64,000 nt of DNA, taken from positions 99,827 to 163,826 of the forward strand of contig CAVZAB010000013.1 of NCBI GenBank assembly GCA_963773155.1, written 5' to 3'. The DNA comes from CAVZAB01 sp963773155 (GTDB lineage: Bacteria; Pseudomonadota; Alphaproteobacteria; Rhizobiales; Beijerinckiaceae). How positions within the stretch are numbered: the first letter of the stretch is position 1; each line of letters begins with the position of its first letter. Shown one piece after another: positions 18,494 to 28,571 of the stretch. The translations under genes were made by a program, and so were the position numbers. Under the pieces are notes generated by a model, which saw only the letters and a program-made list of their open reading frames with translations, was not told where the DNA came from and ran no database searches.

Positions 18494-19744
18494 TTGCGGT
18501 ATTCGATTTTTTCGCTCCTCGGCCAAGCCTTGAGCGGCCAGAAGGGCTGGACTGCGGTCTGGCGCGAACCCGAGCCCAAACAGGCGTATGATGTCATTAT
18601 CGTCGGCGGCGGCGGCCATGGGCTTGCTACAGCCTATTACCTGGCCAAGGAGCATGGGCTAACCAATGTCGCGGTTGTCGAAAAGGGCTGGCTCGGCTCC
18701 GGCAATATCGGACGCAACACCACAATCGTCCGCTCCAACTATGGGCTGCCTGGCAATCTGCCGTTCTATGAATGGTCCTTGAAACTCTGGGAGGGGCTCG
18801 AGAGCGATCTCAATTACAATGTGATGATGAGTCAGCGCGGCGTCATCAATCTCACCCATTCGGACGCCCAGCGCGATGCGGCAATCCGGCGCGGCAATGC
18901 GATGCGCATTCACGGCGTCGACGGCGAATATCTGAACCGCGATGAACTGCGCGCCATGCTGCCGTTTCTCGAATTCGACAACGCCCGTTTTCCGATCCAG
19001 GGTGGCCTGCTGCAGCGACGCGGCGGCACCGCGCGCCATGATGCGGTTGCGTGGGGCTTTGGGCGCGCCGCCGACCAGCGCGGCGTCGACATTCTGCAGA
19101 ATTGCGAAGTGACGGGTCTGCGGGTCGAGCAGGGCCAAATCGTCGGCGTCGAGACGGTCCGCGGCTTCATCGGCGCCAAGAAAGTCGGCCTTGCCTGTGC
19201 CGGCAATTCCGGACGGGTTGCCGCCATGGCAGGTCTGCGACTGCCGATTGAGAGCCACGTCCTGCAGGCCTTCGTCACCGAGGGTCTCAAGCCAATGATT
19301 CCCAATGTCCTCACTTTTGGGGCCGGTCATTTCTATATTTCGCAATCGGACAAGGGCGGTCTGGTGTTTGGCGGTGACATCGACGGTTACAATTCCTACG
19401 CGCAGCGCGGCAATTTGCCGATCGTCGAGGACGTGATGGAAGAGGGCGTTGCGATGATCCCGGCAATCTCGCGGGTCCGCATTCTGCGGTCCTGGGGCGG
19501 CATTATGGACATGTCGATGGACGGGTCGCCAATCATCGACAAATCGCCGATCGACGGGCTTTATCTCAATTGCGGCTGGTGCATCGGCGGCTTCAAGGCG
19601 ACGCCGGCGTCCGGCTGGTGTTTTGCCCACACAATCGCCCGCGATGAGCCGCATCCGTTCAACGCCGCCTATCGGCTCGACCGCTTTGCGACGGGCGAGC
19701 TCATCGACGAGCGCGGCGCTGGCGCCTTTCCCTATTTGCAATAG
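18494..19744 (+). CDS. soxB: Sarcosine oxidase subunit beta (heterotetrameric)
   Basis: This 416-residue FAD/FMN-binding subunit starts with MRYSIFSLLGQALSG, the standard start of alphaproteobacterial SoxB. It has the dinucleotide motif VIIVGGGGHGLATAYYLAKE, NTTIVRSNYGLPGN and the late LNCGWCIGGFKATPASG near the active site. The start codon is TTG at 18494; it fits the family N-terminus exactly and has GGAGCTGAGG upstream. With SoxD, SoxA and SoxG it oxidises sarcosine to glycine, passing the methyl group to tetrahydrofolate and making hydrogen peroxide. It is the first gene of the soxBDAG operon. Confidence 0.95.
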   Translation: MRYSIFSLLGQALSGQKGWTAVWREPEPKQAYDVIIVGGGGHGLATAYYLAKEHGLTNVAVVEKGWLGSGNIGRNTTIVRSNYGLPGNLPFYEWSLKLWEGLESDLNYNVMMSQRGVINLTHSDAQRDAAIRRGNAMRIHGVDGEYLNRDELRAMLPFLEFDNARFPIQGGLLQRRGGTARHDAVAWGFGRAADQRGVDILQNCEVTGLRVEQGQIVGVETVRGFIGAKKVGLACAGNSGRVAAMAGLRLPIESHVLQAFVTEGLKPMIPNVLTFGAGHFYISQSDKGGLVFGGDIDGYNSYAQRGNLPIVEDVMEEGVAMIPAISRVRILRSWGGIMDMSMDGSPIIDKSPIDGLYLNCGWCIGGFKATPASGWCFAHTIARDEPHPFNAAYRLDRFATGELIDERGAGAFPYLQ

Positions 19745-19753
19745 AAGTAACCG

Positions 19754-20050
19754 ATGCGACTTAAATGCCCCTTTTGCGGTGAACGGACGATCCATGAATT
19801 CGCTTATCAGGGCGATGCCGAGCTCGTCAGGCCGGCTACGCCGGCCTCGGTCGTGCTACCCGAAGACGCCGAATTCGCGGCCTGGATGGACTATGTTTAC
19901 CTGCGCCGCAACGGCGCCGACCGCCATCGCGAATATTGGTATCATGGCGGCGGCTGCCGGGGCGTCTTGATCGTCACCCGCAATGTCACGACCCATGCAA
20001 TCGAGGCTATCGTTGCGGCCGCCGACACGACGGCGGGGACCCCGTCATGA
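19754..20050 (+). CDS. soxD: Sarcosine oxidase subunit delta
   Basis: This 98-residue zinc-binding subunit begins MRLKCPFCGERTIHEF, with a CPFCG knuckle, and contains YVYLRRNGADRHREYWYHGG and GCRGVLIVTRN, all typical of SoxD. It is a structural subunit of the heterotetramer. It follows soxB by 9 bases, and its TGA overlaps the soxA ATG (ATGA at 20047-20050), so expression is coupled. Length and motifs match the family fully. Confidence 0.95.
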   Translation: MRLKCPFCGERTIHEFAYQGDAELVRPATPASVVLPEDAEFAAWMDYVYLRRNGADRHREYWYHGGGCRGVLIVTRNVTTHAIEAIVAAADTTAGTPS

Positions 20051-23023
20051 CCCAGCCCTTTCGACTAGCGTCTGGTGGCCGGATCGACCGTGCGGCGCCC
20101 CTGAGCTTTTCGTTCGACGGCCGACCCTATGACGGATTTTCCGGCGATACTTTGGCCTCTGCGTTGCTCGCTCACGGCGTCAGCCTGTTCGGTCGTTCGT
20201 TCAAGTACCACCGGCCGCGCGGCCTGCTATCGGCCGGGCCCGAGGAACCCAATGCCCTCGTCGAATTGCGCGAGGGAGCCCGTCGCGAGCCCAATACGCG
20301 GGCGACGACGGTCGAATTGTTCGAAGGCCTAGTTGCGGCGAGCCAGAACCGCTGGCCCTCGCTCGAGTTTGACGTCGCGGCGGTCAATGCGCTGTTTGCC
20401 CCGGTATTTGCCGCGGGCTTCTACTATAAGACCTTCATGTGGCCGGCCTCGTTCTGGGAACGCGTTTACGAGCCGCTGATCCGGCGCGCCGCGGGGCTTG
20501 GCCGGGCGGCCGAGGCAGCCGATCCCGACCATTACGAGAAAGGCAACATATTCTGCGACATTTTGGTCGTGGGTTGCGGGCCGGCCGGGCTGATGGCGGC
20601 GCTGGCATCAGCACGATCCGGCGCGCGGGTCGTGCTCTGTGAAGAGGATTTCCGCCTCGGTGGCAGGCTTCTTTCGGAAAGCCTTACTCTCGATTCGCAA
20701 TCCGGCGCGGACTGGGTCGAAGCTCTCGAGGTCGAGCTTGCCGGGCTCGACAATCTTCGTATCCTGCGCCGAACTTCGGTGTTCGGCGTCTATGACCATG
20801 GCACCTATGCAGCAGTCGAAAGAGTCAATGATCACGTCGCCGTTCCGCCGGCGCATGAACCGCGCCAACGATTCTGGCGGATTGTCGCACGACGTTCGAT
20901 TGTCGCAGCCGGCGCCATCGAGCGGCCTTTGGTCTTCGGCAATAACGACAAGCCGGGCGTCATGCTGGCTGGTGCCGTCCGCAGCTACGTCAACCGCCAC
21001 GCCGTGCAGCCGGGTCGGCGCGCGATCGTCCTGTCGAACAATAATTCGACGCTGCGCTGCTTGAGGGATTTGCGCGCTGCCGGCATCGAGATTGCCGCGC
21101 TCGTCGATCCCCGTCCCAATCTTCCCCCCGGCCAAACCGCCGAGATCGAGACAGATGGCGTGCGACGCGTTCACGGTACCATCCGCGCAATCGAGGGGCG
21201 TCGGCGGGTGCAGGGGGTGGAAGTCGCTCTCGAGGGCGGCGGCACGGCCAGCATTGCCTGCGATCTCGTCGCCATGTCGGGCGGCTGGACGCCGACCCTG
21301 CATCTGACCTCGCATCTTGACAGCCGACCAGTATGGGACGAGGCCTTGGCGGCATTCAAGCCCGGGCCGCTGCCGGCCGGCATGGCCGTAGCCGGTGCCG
21401 CTGGCGGGGTATTCTCGCTCGCCGATTGTTTGGCCGACGGACTGCGAGCCGGCAGCGAGGCTGCAACTTCGCTGGGGTTTCACCCACCCGCGATCGTGCT
21501 GCCCGCCGCCGAGTCCGAGCGCACCGGTTCGGTGCCGCTCTGGCGGATCGCCGGATCGCGGGGCAAGGCGTTTGTCGATTTCCAAAACGACGTTACCGAC
21601 AAGGATGTCGAATTGGCCGAACGCGAAGGTTTTCGATCGGTCGAACATCTCAAGCGCTACACGACGCTCGGCATGGCGACCGACCAGGGCAAGACCGCCA
21701 ATCTAAACGGCCTTGCTTTAATGGCTGAGCAAACCGGCAAGCCGATGAGCGAGGTCGGCACGACACGGTTCCGGCCGCCGTTCACCCCGGTGGCTATCGG
21801 GGCATTGGCTGGCCATCACCGCGGTCGCGATCTGAAGCCGACACGACTGGCGCCGTCGCACCGCTGGGCGCAAGAGCGGGGCAGCGTGTTCATCGAGAGC
21901 GGACTCTGGCTGAGGGCACAATATTTTCCGCAGGCCGGCGACGCGGATTGGCTCGTTGCCTGCAATCGCGAGGTCCTGGCAACCCGCAACAAGGTCGGCG
22001 TGTGCGACGTTTCGACCCTCGGCAAAATCGACGTTCAAGGGCCGGACGCCGGTACATTCCTCGACCGTCTCTACTGCAATGCCTTCGCAAGTCTGCCAGT
22101 TGGACGCTCGCGCTACGGTCTGATGCTGCGCGAGGACGGGTTTGTCTTTGATGACGGGACGACCTCGCGCCTGGCCGAGGATCGGTATGTCATGACGACG
22201 ACGACCGCCAATGCGGCGCGCGTCCTACAGCATATGGATTTTTGCCATCAGGCGCTGTGGCCTGAACTTGACGTGCAATTTGTGTCGGTTACCGAACAAT
22301 GGGCGCAATTCTCGATTGCCGGCCCGCTCGCCCGCGCCCTTGTCAGTCGACTGGTTGCAGCTTCCCACGACCTGTCGAACGAAAGCTTTCCGTTCATGGC
22401 CGCGGCCGAGGTGGGGTTGCGCAACGGCCTTGCCGGCCGTCTCTACCGGATCTCTTTTTCCGGCGAATTGGCCTATGAGATCGGCGTACCTGCCCGCTAT
22501 GGCGACGCGCTGATTTCGAACGATCATGGCGCAGGGCGAGGAATTCGGCGTCACCCCCTATGGGCTCGAGGCGTTGGCGGTTATGCGGATCGAGAAAGGC
22601 CATATCGGCGGCGGCGAGATCAATGGTCAGACGACCGCGCGCGATCTCGGTCTTGGTCGGATGATGTCGACGAAGAAGGATTATATTGGTCGTGTCATGG
22701 CTGCCCGGCCCGGCCTTGTTGCCGCGGATCGACCCGCCTTTGTCGGTTTCAAGCCGGTCGAACGCACGGCCGTTCTCGGCGCCGGCGCGCATTTCCTGCC
22801 GGTCGGCGTGGCGGCGGCGCCCGGCAGCGATGAGGGCTACATGACGTCGGCCGGCTTCTCGCCGATGCTGGGACATTGGATCGGTCTCGGCCTCATCGCC
22901 CGCGGCCCGGCCCAATTCGGCGAGGTCGTCAGGGCCTATGACCCGATCCGCGGCCGGGATACCGCCGTTGAAATCTGTTCGCCGATTTTCTTTGATTCCG
23001 AAGGGAGCCGCCTGCGTGTCTGA
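20047..23023 (+). CDS. soxA: Sarcosine oxidase subunit alpha, one frameshift
   Basis: The roughly 991-residue alpha subunit starts TQPFRLASGGRIDRAAPLSF and has an N-terminal 2Fe-2S-ferredoxin-like region, an NAD-binding domain (ILVVGCGPAGLMAALASARS) and a C-terminal aminomethyltransferase-like folate domain. The frame breaks near 22515: ARYGDALI continues as IMAQGEEFGVTPYGLEAL after removal of one T (ATTTCG to ATTCG). The second piece runs to the stop at 23023 with MSTKKDYIGRVMAARPGL. The subunit carries NAD and channels formaldehyde-level carbon to folate. The break matches the homopolymer pattern seen across the window, so the gene is probably intact in the organism. Confidence 0.93.
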
Positions 23024-23621
23024 CTTTGTCCTTGCCGCGCACGCACCACTGCAGCTTTTGATGAAGCCGGGCATGTTCGGCAAAACCTTGCCTGCCCCCG
23101 GCGTGGTCTTCAGCGAAATCCGCGATATCGGGCTTGCCAATATGCTGCTGCGCAAGGGTGCCCGCGCGGCGCTCGTGGCCGCGGTCCAGCAGTCCTTCGG
23201 CGTCGATCTACCGTTTGCACCGCGCCGGGTGGCCAAGGACGGCGTCGCCTTCGTTGCCACGGGTCCCGGTCAATGGCTGGTGACAGCAGTGGGTGTCGGG
23301 GCTGGGGCTATCGAGAGCCGGCTTGCAAGCCTGAAGGGTGCGGCAGCGATCGTCGATCAGAGCGACGCCCGGACCCTCGTGCGGATTACCGGACCCAAGG
23401 CGCGCGACACCCTCATGAAAAGCGTCGCCATCGATCTCAGTCCGGGCGCCTTTGCGACCGGGGATGCGGCGATGACCATCATGGCGCACATGGGCGCCGC
23501 CCTGTGGCAAGTCAGCGATGAACCCTGCTACGAGATCGCCGTCTTTCGCAGTTTCGCCGATTCCTTCTGGGAATTCATCACGAGTTCGGCCGGCGAATAT
23601 GGCTATCGGGTTGATGGCTGA
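23016..23621 (+). CDS. soxG: Sarcosine oxidase subunit gamma
   Basis: This 201-residue protein starts at GTG 23016 (SDFVLAAHAPLQLLMKPGMF) with AAGGGAG upstream, and overlaps the soxA stop by 8 bases. FVATGPGQWLVTA, DQSDARTLVRITGPKARDTL and the SVAIDLSPGAF block are typical of SoxG, a GcvT-like structural subunit of the heterotetramer. It is the last gene of soxBDAG. A GTG start with close overlap suggests reinitiation after soxA. Confidence 0.9.
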   Translation: MSDFVLAAHAPLQLLMKPGMFGKTLPAPGVVFSEIRDIGLANMLLRKGARAALVAAVQQSFGVDLPFAPRRVAKDGVAFVATGPGQWLVTAVGVGAGAIESRLASLKGAAAIVDQSDARTLVRITGPKARDTLMKSVAIDLSPGAFATGDAAMTIMAHMGAALWQVSDEPCYEIAVFRSFADSFWEFITSSAGEYGYRVDG

Positions 23622-24089
23622 GGGAACAATAGGTCGAAACCGCCAAGGCTAGGTCCCTAAACACAATTGCGCGATTTTTTTTGCATGGTTTCTTACTCGC
23701 CTCTTCCGATGCCCATTGGTGTTCGCGATACGGAATGGCGTTAACGTCGTTCCGGATACGCTAAGCGGCTATGCGATTGAGGCGCTAGTCCCGACCAGAC
23801 ATGACCGCGGTGCCTCCAATCCGAGCTGAGATTGACACAATTGTCATTGGCGGTGGCATAGTAGACTGTCGGTCTGGCGCAATAAGGATTGGGGCAACCA
23901 AGAATCGGCACACATCGATCTTTCCACCAACCACCTGACTTGGTTGGCTGTTTTCGAATTGGTCCAAACCGCTCGTTAAGGACAACGTAATTTTGCCGGT
24001 CTGGCAAGATCAACGACTTGCAGGCCGACTGGTCAAACATCGGTCACGGCGGTTTCGATCAGCCGGCTTGTATCGAGAGCCGCGAATCC
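23622..24089. other. Intergenic region between convergent soxG and the Ldh2-family gene
   Basis: No gene is recognisable in these 468 bases. A 99-codon open frame on the minus strand (23741-24040) has no ribosome-binding site or family motif and an unusual composition. The stretch is locally AT-richer than its surroundings (for example the T-run near 23678-23685). It may be decayed sequence. Confidence 0.45.
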
Positions 24090-25166
24090 TCATGACGTCT
24101 CCGGCACGGTCTCGATATCGGCGTCTCTAGCCGTCTGGCAGATCGCCCGCCATACTTCGGGCGGCAAGGGTACGCCCTTTTGTTGACGCTCGCGCCTGCT
24201 CAGCGCCTCAGGCTCACCGGGAATCAGCACTTTGCCCCCGACCTCGGCCGGCTGCGCGCTCTTGAAATAGGCGATGTAGCGGGCGAGTTCGGGCGCAAAG
24301 ACATGGTCGCAATCGAACCGTTCGGGGTCGAGGTAGAGCGACAGCATGCCGTTCGAAAAGCGGCGATTGGGCTTGGTTGCACCATTGCCGGTGAGGGCGC
24401 CCGCGAGCAATTCGCATATCAGGGCAAGACCGGAGCCCTTGTGGTCGCCGAAGGCGCGAATCGCACCTTGCCCAATTGCATGGTCGCGCGGACCGTCCGG
24501 CGTGTGGGGACCGTAGAGCAGGGCGGGATCCTCGCTCGTGCGGCCGTCGCGGCTGATCAGCGCGCCGCGTGGCAGGGCCTTGCCGCCGCGACTTGCGACC
24601 AACACCTTGCCTTCAGCAACCAGCGAGGTTGCAAAATCAAGTATGACCGGTGGCTCGGTCCCGCGTGGGATGCCAACGCAAATGGGTGCCGTTGAAAGCC
24701 GCCGCTCGGTGCCGCCAAACGGCGCCACGAGCACACTGCCGGCCGCGTTGACGAAATGCACCGAGACGAGGTTCTCTGCCGCCGCCATCTCGGCCCAATC
24801 GCCGACCCGGCCGACATGGCCGCAATTGCGTAGGCCGACCAGCGCGACTCCGCCTTCGCGGGCCTTGTTGATGCCGAGCCGTACCGCCTGCGGGGCGATT
24901 GTCTGGCCGAAACCGAAGCCGCCGTCGACAAGGGCGAGCGCCGGCAGCTCGACCAGAATCCGCAGACTTTGCCCGGCCAGAACGACGCCTTCCTTTTTCC
25001 AGCGCATATAGAGCGGGATACGGATGACGCCGTGGCTATCATGCCCGGTGAGATTGGCTTCGACGAGGTAATGGGCGATGCGCTGCGCTTCCTCGGGCGC
25101 AAGGCCATGGGCGGTGAAAATATCGCTGGAGAACCGACGAAGCCGATTCGGGTCGATCCTGATCAT
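24090..25166 (-). CDS. Malate/L-lactate dehydrogenase family oxidoreductase (Ldh2/YiaK fold)
   Basis: This 358-residue NAD(P)-dependent enzyme is of the Ldh2 family, which is unrelated to classical LDH. It has the active-site His-Asp pair in NLTGHDSHGVIRIPLY, the GLRNCGHVGRVGDWAE block, PPVILDFATSLVAEGKV and GDHKGSGLALICELLAG. The family reduces 2-oxo acids such as ureidoglycolate/oxalurate, sulfolactate, malate or 2,3-diketogulonate. It is the last gene of the liv operon, its ATG overlapping the livF stop, so the imported compound or a derivative is the likely substrate. The divergent IlvD/Edd enzyme would fit a sugar-acid route. Confidence 0.88.
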   Translation of the reverse strand: MIRIDPNRLRRFSSDIFTAHGLAPEEAQRIAHYLVEANLTGHDSHGVIRIPLYMRWKKEGVVLAGQSLRILVELPALALVDGGFGFGQTIAPQAVRLGINKAREGGVALVGLRNCGHVGRVGDWAEMAAAENLVSVHFVNAAGSVLVAPFGGTERRLSTAPICVGIPRGTEPPVILDFATSLVAEGKVLVASRGGKALPRGALISRDGRTSEDPALLYGPHTPDGPRDHAIGQGAIRAFGDHKGSGLALICELLAGALTGNGATKPNRRFSNGMLSLYLDPERFDCDHVFAPELARYIAYFKSAQPAEVGGKVLIPGEPEALSRRERQQKGVPLPPEVWRAICQTARDADIETVPETS

Positions 25167-25903
25167 GCTGGCTGGGCCCCGTGTTGTGGCGCACCGCCGA
25201 GATAGGCGGCACGCACCGCTTCGTCGTTCCACAGATCGCCGGGCTTGCCGGACAGCACGAGGCGGCCGGTCTCGAGAACATAGCCACGATTGGCGACCGA
25301 CAGGCCCATCCGGGCATTCTGCTCGACCAGCAGCACGGTAGTACCGCGCTGGGCGATCTCGCCGATGATTTGGAAGACGGTCTGCACGATTACCGGCGCC
25401 AAGCCGAGCGACGGTTCGTCGAGGAGCAGCAGCCGCGGTTGGGCCATCAAGCCGCGTGCGACGGCGACCATTTGCTGCTGTCCGCCCGAAAGCATCCAGC
25501 CCAGTGCCCCGGCGAAAGGCCTGATGGCTGGAAAGAAATCAAACATGGCGTCGGCCTGACGGCGCAATTGCCGGGCATTGCCGCCCCGGTTCGAGGCACC
25601 GAGCATGATGTTCTCCATGGCCGTCAGCCCTGGAAAAATCCGTCTTCCCTCGGGAACGTGCGAAATTCCCCGCCGTACGATTGCCTCCGGACCGAGGCCC
25701 GCGATCGAATGGCCGTCGAAGATGATTTCGCCGGTTGCCGGACGCGCGAGACCGGAAATTGCACGCAATGTCGTTGACTTGCCGGCGCCATTGGCACCGA
25801 GCAACGCCACCACTTCGCCGGCGGCGACCTCGAGCGCAATCCCACGCAGGGCTTCGATCTCGCCGTAGAATACGCTCAGATCGCGGATTTCAAGAAGCGC
25901 CAT
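25163..25903 (-). CDS. livF: Branched-chain-type ABC transporter ATP-binding protein (LivF)
   Basis: This 246-residue ABC ATPase starts MALLEIRDLSVFYGEIEALRG, with Walker A GANGAGKST, a Q-loop region ISHVPEGRRIFPGLTAMENI, signature MLSGGQQQMVA, Walker B LLLLDEPSLGLAP and the LivF-typical VEQNARMGLSVANRGYVLE. Its ATG overlaps the stop of livMG (TGATG), and its own stop overlaps the Ldh2 gene start. It works with the fused LivMG and LivH. LivF-family pumps import branched-chain amino acids but also amides, urea and other small solutes. Confidence 0.92.
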   Translation of the reverse strand: MALLEIRDLSVFYGEIEALRGIALEVAAGEVVALLGANGAGKSTTLRAISGLARPATGEIIFDGHSIAGLGPEAIVRRGISHVPEGRRIFPGLTAMENIMLGASNRGGNARQLRRQADAMFDFFPAIRPFAGALGWMLSGGQQQMVAVARGLMAQPRLLLLDEPSLGLAPVIVQTVFQIIGEIAQRGTTVLLVEQNARMGLSVANRGYVLETGRLVLSGKPGDLWNDEAVRAAYLGGAPQHGAQPA

Positions 25904-27639
25904 CACGCCGCTCCAAGGTAGGCCGCAATCACGTCGGGATGGCGCAGCACCTCGCCGGGTGTGCCGTCGGCGATCCTTTTGCCGAAATTCAGCACCGTTA
26001 TATGGTTTGCCGCCTGACTGACCAGCGTCATGTCGTGGTCGATGATCAGAATCGTCAGGCCGGTTGCCGCGATCGCCCGCAGCAATTCAGTCAGCCTCAG
26101 CTTTTCGGTCGAATTGAGACCGGCGGCCGGTTCATCGAGCAGCAACAGGGTCGGATTGCCGGCGAGCGCGCGCGCAATTTCGATCAGCCGCTGATGGCCA
26201 TAGCTGAAGCTCGCGATCAATTCGTCGGCGCGCTCGCCGAGGCCGACGAAATAGAGCGCCGCACGGGCCCTTTGCTCGAGTTCAAGCGGCGAAGCGACTT
26301 GCGTATTGCCGGGTCGTCCAGCCCCAATCACGACATTCTCGAGTGCGCTCATCGAGCGGAAAAGCCGGATGTTCTGGAAGGTTCGGCCGAGCCCTGCCGC
26401 GCTACGGGCATGGACGGGTAGGTCCGTAATGTCGCGGCCATCGAGACGTATTCGGCCGCCGGTCGCCGCATAAATGCCGGACAGGACGTTCAGAAGAGTT
26501 GTCTTGCCGCTGCCGTTCGGACCGATCAACGCATGCACGCTGCTGCGGGCAACCCTGAGATCCACCTTATCGACGGCTTTGAGGCCGCCAAAAAATTTGG
26601 CGACCGCTTCTGCCTCGAGCACGATCGGGGTGCCGTCGTTGGCCGGGGAAAGCTGCAGGGCGCCCGGGCGGTCGGCCGACCCATTCGGCCCAAAGCGCTT
26701 CAGATGGCCAGCGATAAAACCCCAGATGCCATCAGGCATGAAGGCCACGATCAGGATTACGGCGAGGCCATAGAGCGCCAGATAGAGGCCTGGAATGCTT
26801 TTCAGGAACCGCAACCATTCCGGAATGAGAATGAGGAGACCGGTGCCGATTGCCGCGCCGAGAGGCGAGGCGACACCACCGAGCAGCGCCATGGTCAGAA
26901 ACACGATCAATTCCGCGAAGCTGAACTGATCCGGACTAATGTAGGCAAAGCCACCGGCAAATAGGCCGCCGGCAATGCCGCCGAGCACGGCCGACAATGC
27001 GAAGGCCGCCACTTTCGTGGCGAAGACGTCGATGCCGGCCACGCCAGCAGCGAGTTCATTGTCGCGCACCGCCCGCATCGCCCGGCCGAGCCGTGTAGCC
27101 GGCAGCCTAAACACCAGGTAACCGATGCCGGCCATCGCCGCGACGCAGAAAGAAAGATAGGCTTGCTGCGATGAAAACAGGTCCGGCCGGCCGATGTGCG
27201 AAACTCCGTCCGGTCCGTGGGTAAGCCCGGTCCAATTGACCAGAACCAGCGAGACAATCTGTTGAAATGAAATGGTGACCATGGCCAGGTAATGGCCGCC
27301 GAGACGCAGCGTTGAGGCGCCGAGGACGGCGCCGGCCACCAAGGTCATTGCCGCGCCGGCGGTGAGACACAGCCAAAACGATAGGTTCAGGTCGGCAGTG
27401 CCAAGCCCAACCGCATAAGCGCCAATTCCGAAAAAGGCGGCCTGGGCGAGATTGATCTGGCCGCAGGTGCCGAGCACGACCGACAGGCCGAACACGGCGA
27501 TCGCATAGGTGACCGCCTGCATCAGAATATTCAGGAAATAGCCGTCGAGCGTCAGATTGGCGGCGAGCGCAACGGCGATGGCCGCGCCGGCGAAGTAAAC
27601 GGCAGAACCGAGAAGGCCCCGCGCCCGGCCGGCCATCAT
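25903..27639 (-). CDS. livM-livG: Fused LivM permease - LivG ATP-binding protein
   Basis: This 578-residue fusion has an N-terminal permease (about residues 1-310) with LivM motifs YAIAVFGLSVVLGTCGQINL, GAYAVGLG and SHIGRPDLF. An ABC ATPase (about 335-578) follows, with Walker A GPNGSGKTTLLN, the LivG-typical AAGLGRTFQNIRLF, signature ASFSYGHQRLIEIA, Walker B LLLLDEPAAGLN and the end HPDVIAAYLGAA. LivM-LivG fusions are known in alphaproteobacterial importers of this family. ATG 27639 overlaps the livH stop (ATGA). The fusion fixes a 1:1 ratio of that permease and ATPase. Confidence 0.9.
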   Translation of the reverse strand: MMAGRARGLLGSAVYFAGAAIAVALAANLTLDGYFLNILMQAVTYAIAVFGLSVVLGTCGQINLAQAAFFGIGAYAVGLGTADLNLSFWLCLTAGAAMTLVAGAVLGASTLRLGGHYLAMVTISFQQIVSLVLVNWTGLTHGPDGVSHIGRPDLFSSQQAYLSFCVAAMAGIGYLVFRLPATRLGRAMRAVRDNELAAGVAGIDVFATKVAAFALSAVLGGIAGGLFAGGFAYISPDQFSFAELIVFLTMALLGGVASPLGAAIGTGLLILIPEWLRFLKSIPGLYLALYGLAVILIVAFMPDGIWGFIAGHLKRFGPNGSADRPGALQLSPANDGTPIVLEAEAVAKFFGGLKAVDKVDLRVARSSVHALIGPNGSGKTTLLNVLSGIYAATGGRIRLDGRDITDLPVHARSAAGLGRTFQNIRLFRSMSALENVVIGAGRPGNTQVASPLELEQRARAALYFVGLGERADELIASFSYGHQRLIEIARALAGNPTLLLLDEPAAGLNSTEKLRLTELLRAIAATGLTILIIDHDMTLVSQAANHITVLNFGKRIADGTPGEVLRHPDVIAAYLGAA

Positions 27640-28511
27640 GCTTTTTCCGCCACGCGTTCGCCGAACAGGCCCTGCGGTCTGAAGACCAGAAACAGCACCA
27701 GAACCAGGAAGGCAAAGCCGTCCTTGTAGGGCACCGAAACATAGGCGGCGCCGAAGGTTTCGATAACGCCAAGCGCAAAACCGCCGAGAACGGCGCCGGC
27801 CACGTCGCCGAAGCCGCCAATGATCGTCGCGGCGAAGGCCTTCAGCGCAATGGTGGCGCCCATCTGGATCGAGACAAAGAGAATGGGGGCAACCAGGATG
27901 CCGGCGATCCCGCCAAGGAGCGCGCTGTAGACGAAGGTGAAAACAATCATGCGCGAAACGGGAATGCCAAGCAGGGCCGCCATTTCCTTGTCCTGGCTCG
28001 TCGCCTGCAGCTTCTTGCCGGTGAGCGTATGTTCGAAAAACCAATATTGCAGAAAGACGAGCAGCAGTGTGACGGCGATGATCAGCAGATATTGGCTGTC
28101 GAGATAGACCGACCCTAGCTGGAATCCGGGCGTCGTGAACCAGCCCGGCAGAACCTGCGGCTGCGGCCCATAAAGGGCCAGCGTGCAGTTGGCGAGGAAA
28201 ATCGAGGCGCCGATTGTCGAAATGATGACCGGAAGATAGGAGCGGTGGCGGAGCGGATAATAGACGCCGAAATTGAAGAGCAAGCCGAGCAAAGCCATGC
28301 CGGCAAGGGCGACAATGACGGATAGCCAATAGGGCCATTCCAGATCGACCGCAAACACGACCATAAGATAGGCGGCAACCATTGAGAATTCGCCCTGGGC
28401 GAAATTGACGACATTGGCGGCACGGAAGATCAGGACAAAGCCGAGCGCCACCAGGGCATAGATCGCGCCGATGCCGATCCCGGTAAAAAGCAGCTGGAGT
28501 ACCAGACCCAT
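27636..28511 (-). CDS. livH: Branched-chain-type ABC transporter permease (LivH)
   Basis: This 291-residue permease starts MGLVLQLLFTGIGIGAIYAL and carries the LivH hallmark ALGFVLIFRAANVVNFAQGE, then FFEHTLTGKKLQATSQD, AATIIGGFGDVAGAVLGG and the ending FRPQGLFGERVAEKA. About eight membrane helices can be seen. ATG 28511 is preferred to an upstream TTG, since hydrophobic family sequence starts there. It lies 60 bases downstream of the binding-protein gene and overlaps livM-livG. Confidence 0.92.
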   Translation of the reverse strand: MGLVLQLLFTGIGIGAIYALVALGFVLIFRAANVVNFAQGEFSMVAAYLMVVFAVDLEWPYWLSVIVALAGMALLGLLFNFGVYYPLRHRSYLPVIISTIGASIFLANCTLALYGPQPQVLPGWFTTPGFQLGSVYLDSQYLLIIAVTLLLVFLQYWFFEHTLTGKKLQATSQDKEMAALLGIPVSRMIVFTFVYSALLGGIAGILVAPILFVSIQMGATIALKAFAATIIGGFGDVAGAVLGGFALGVIETFGAAYVSVPYKDGFAFLVLVLFLVFRPQGLFGERVAEKA

Positions 28512-28571
28512 GGCGCGGGCTCGTTCGCAAGGACGGATGAGAAGGCGCAAGCGCGATCGGTTCAGGCGTCC

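Noticed and set aside
23741..24040. 99-codon open frame on the minus strand between soxG and the Ldh2-family gene
   Set aside because: No ribosome-binding site, no family motif, and odd composition with many Cys, Pro and Arg; not enough to call a gene.
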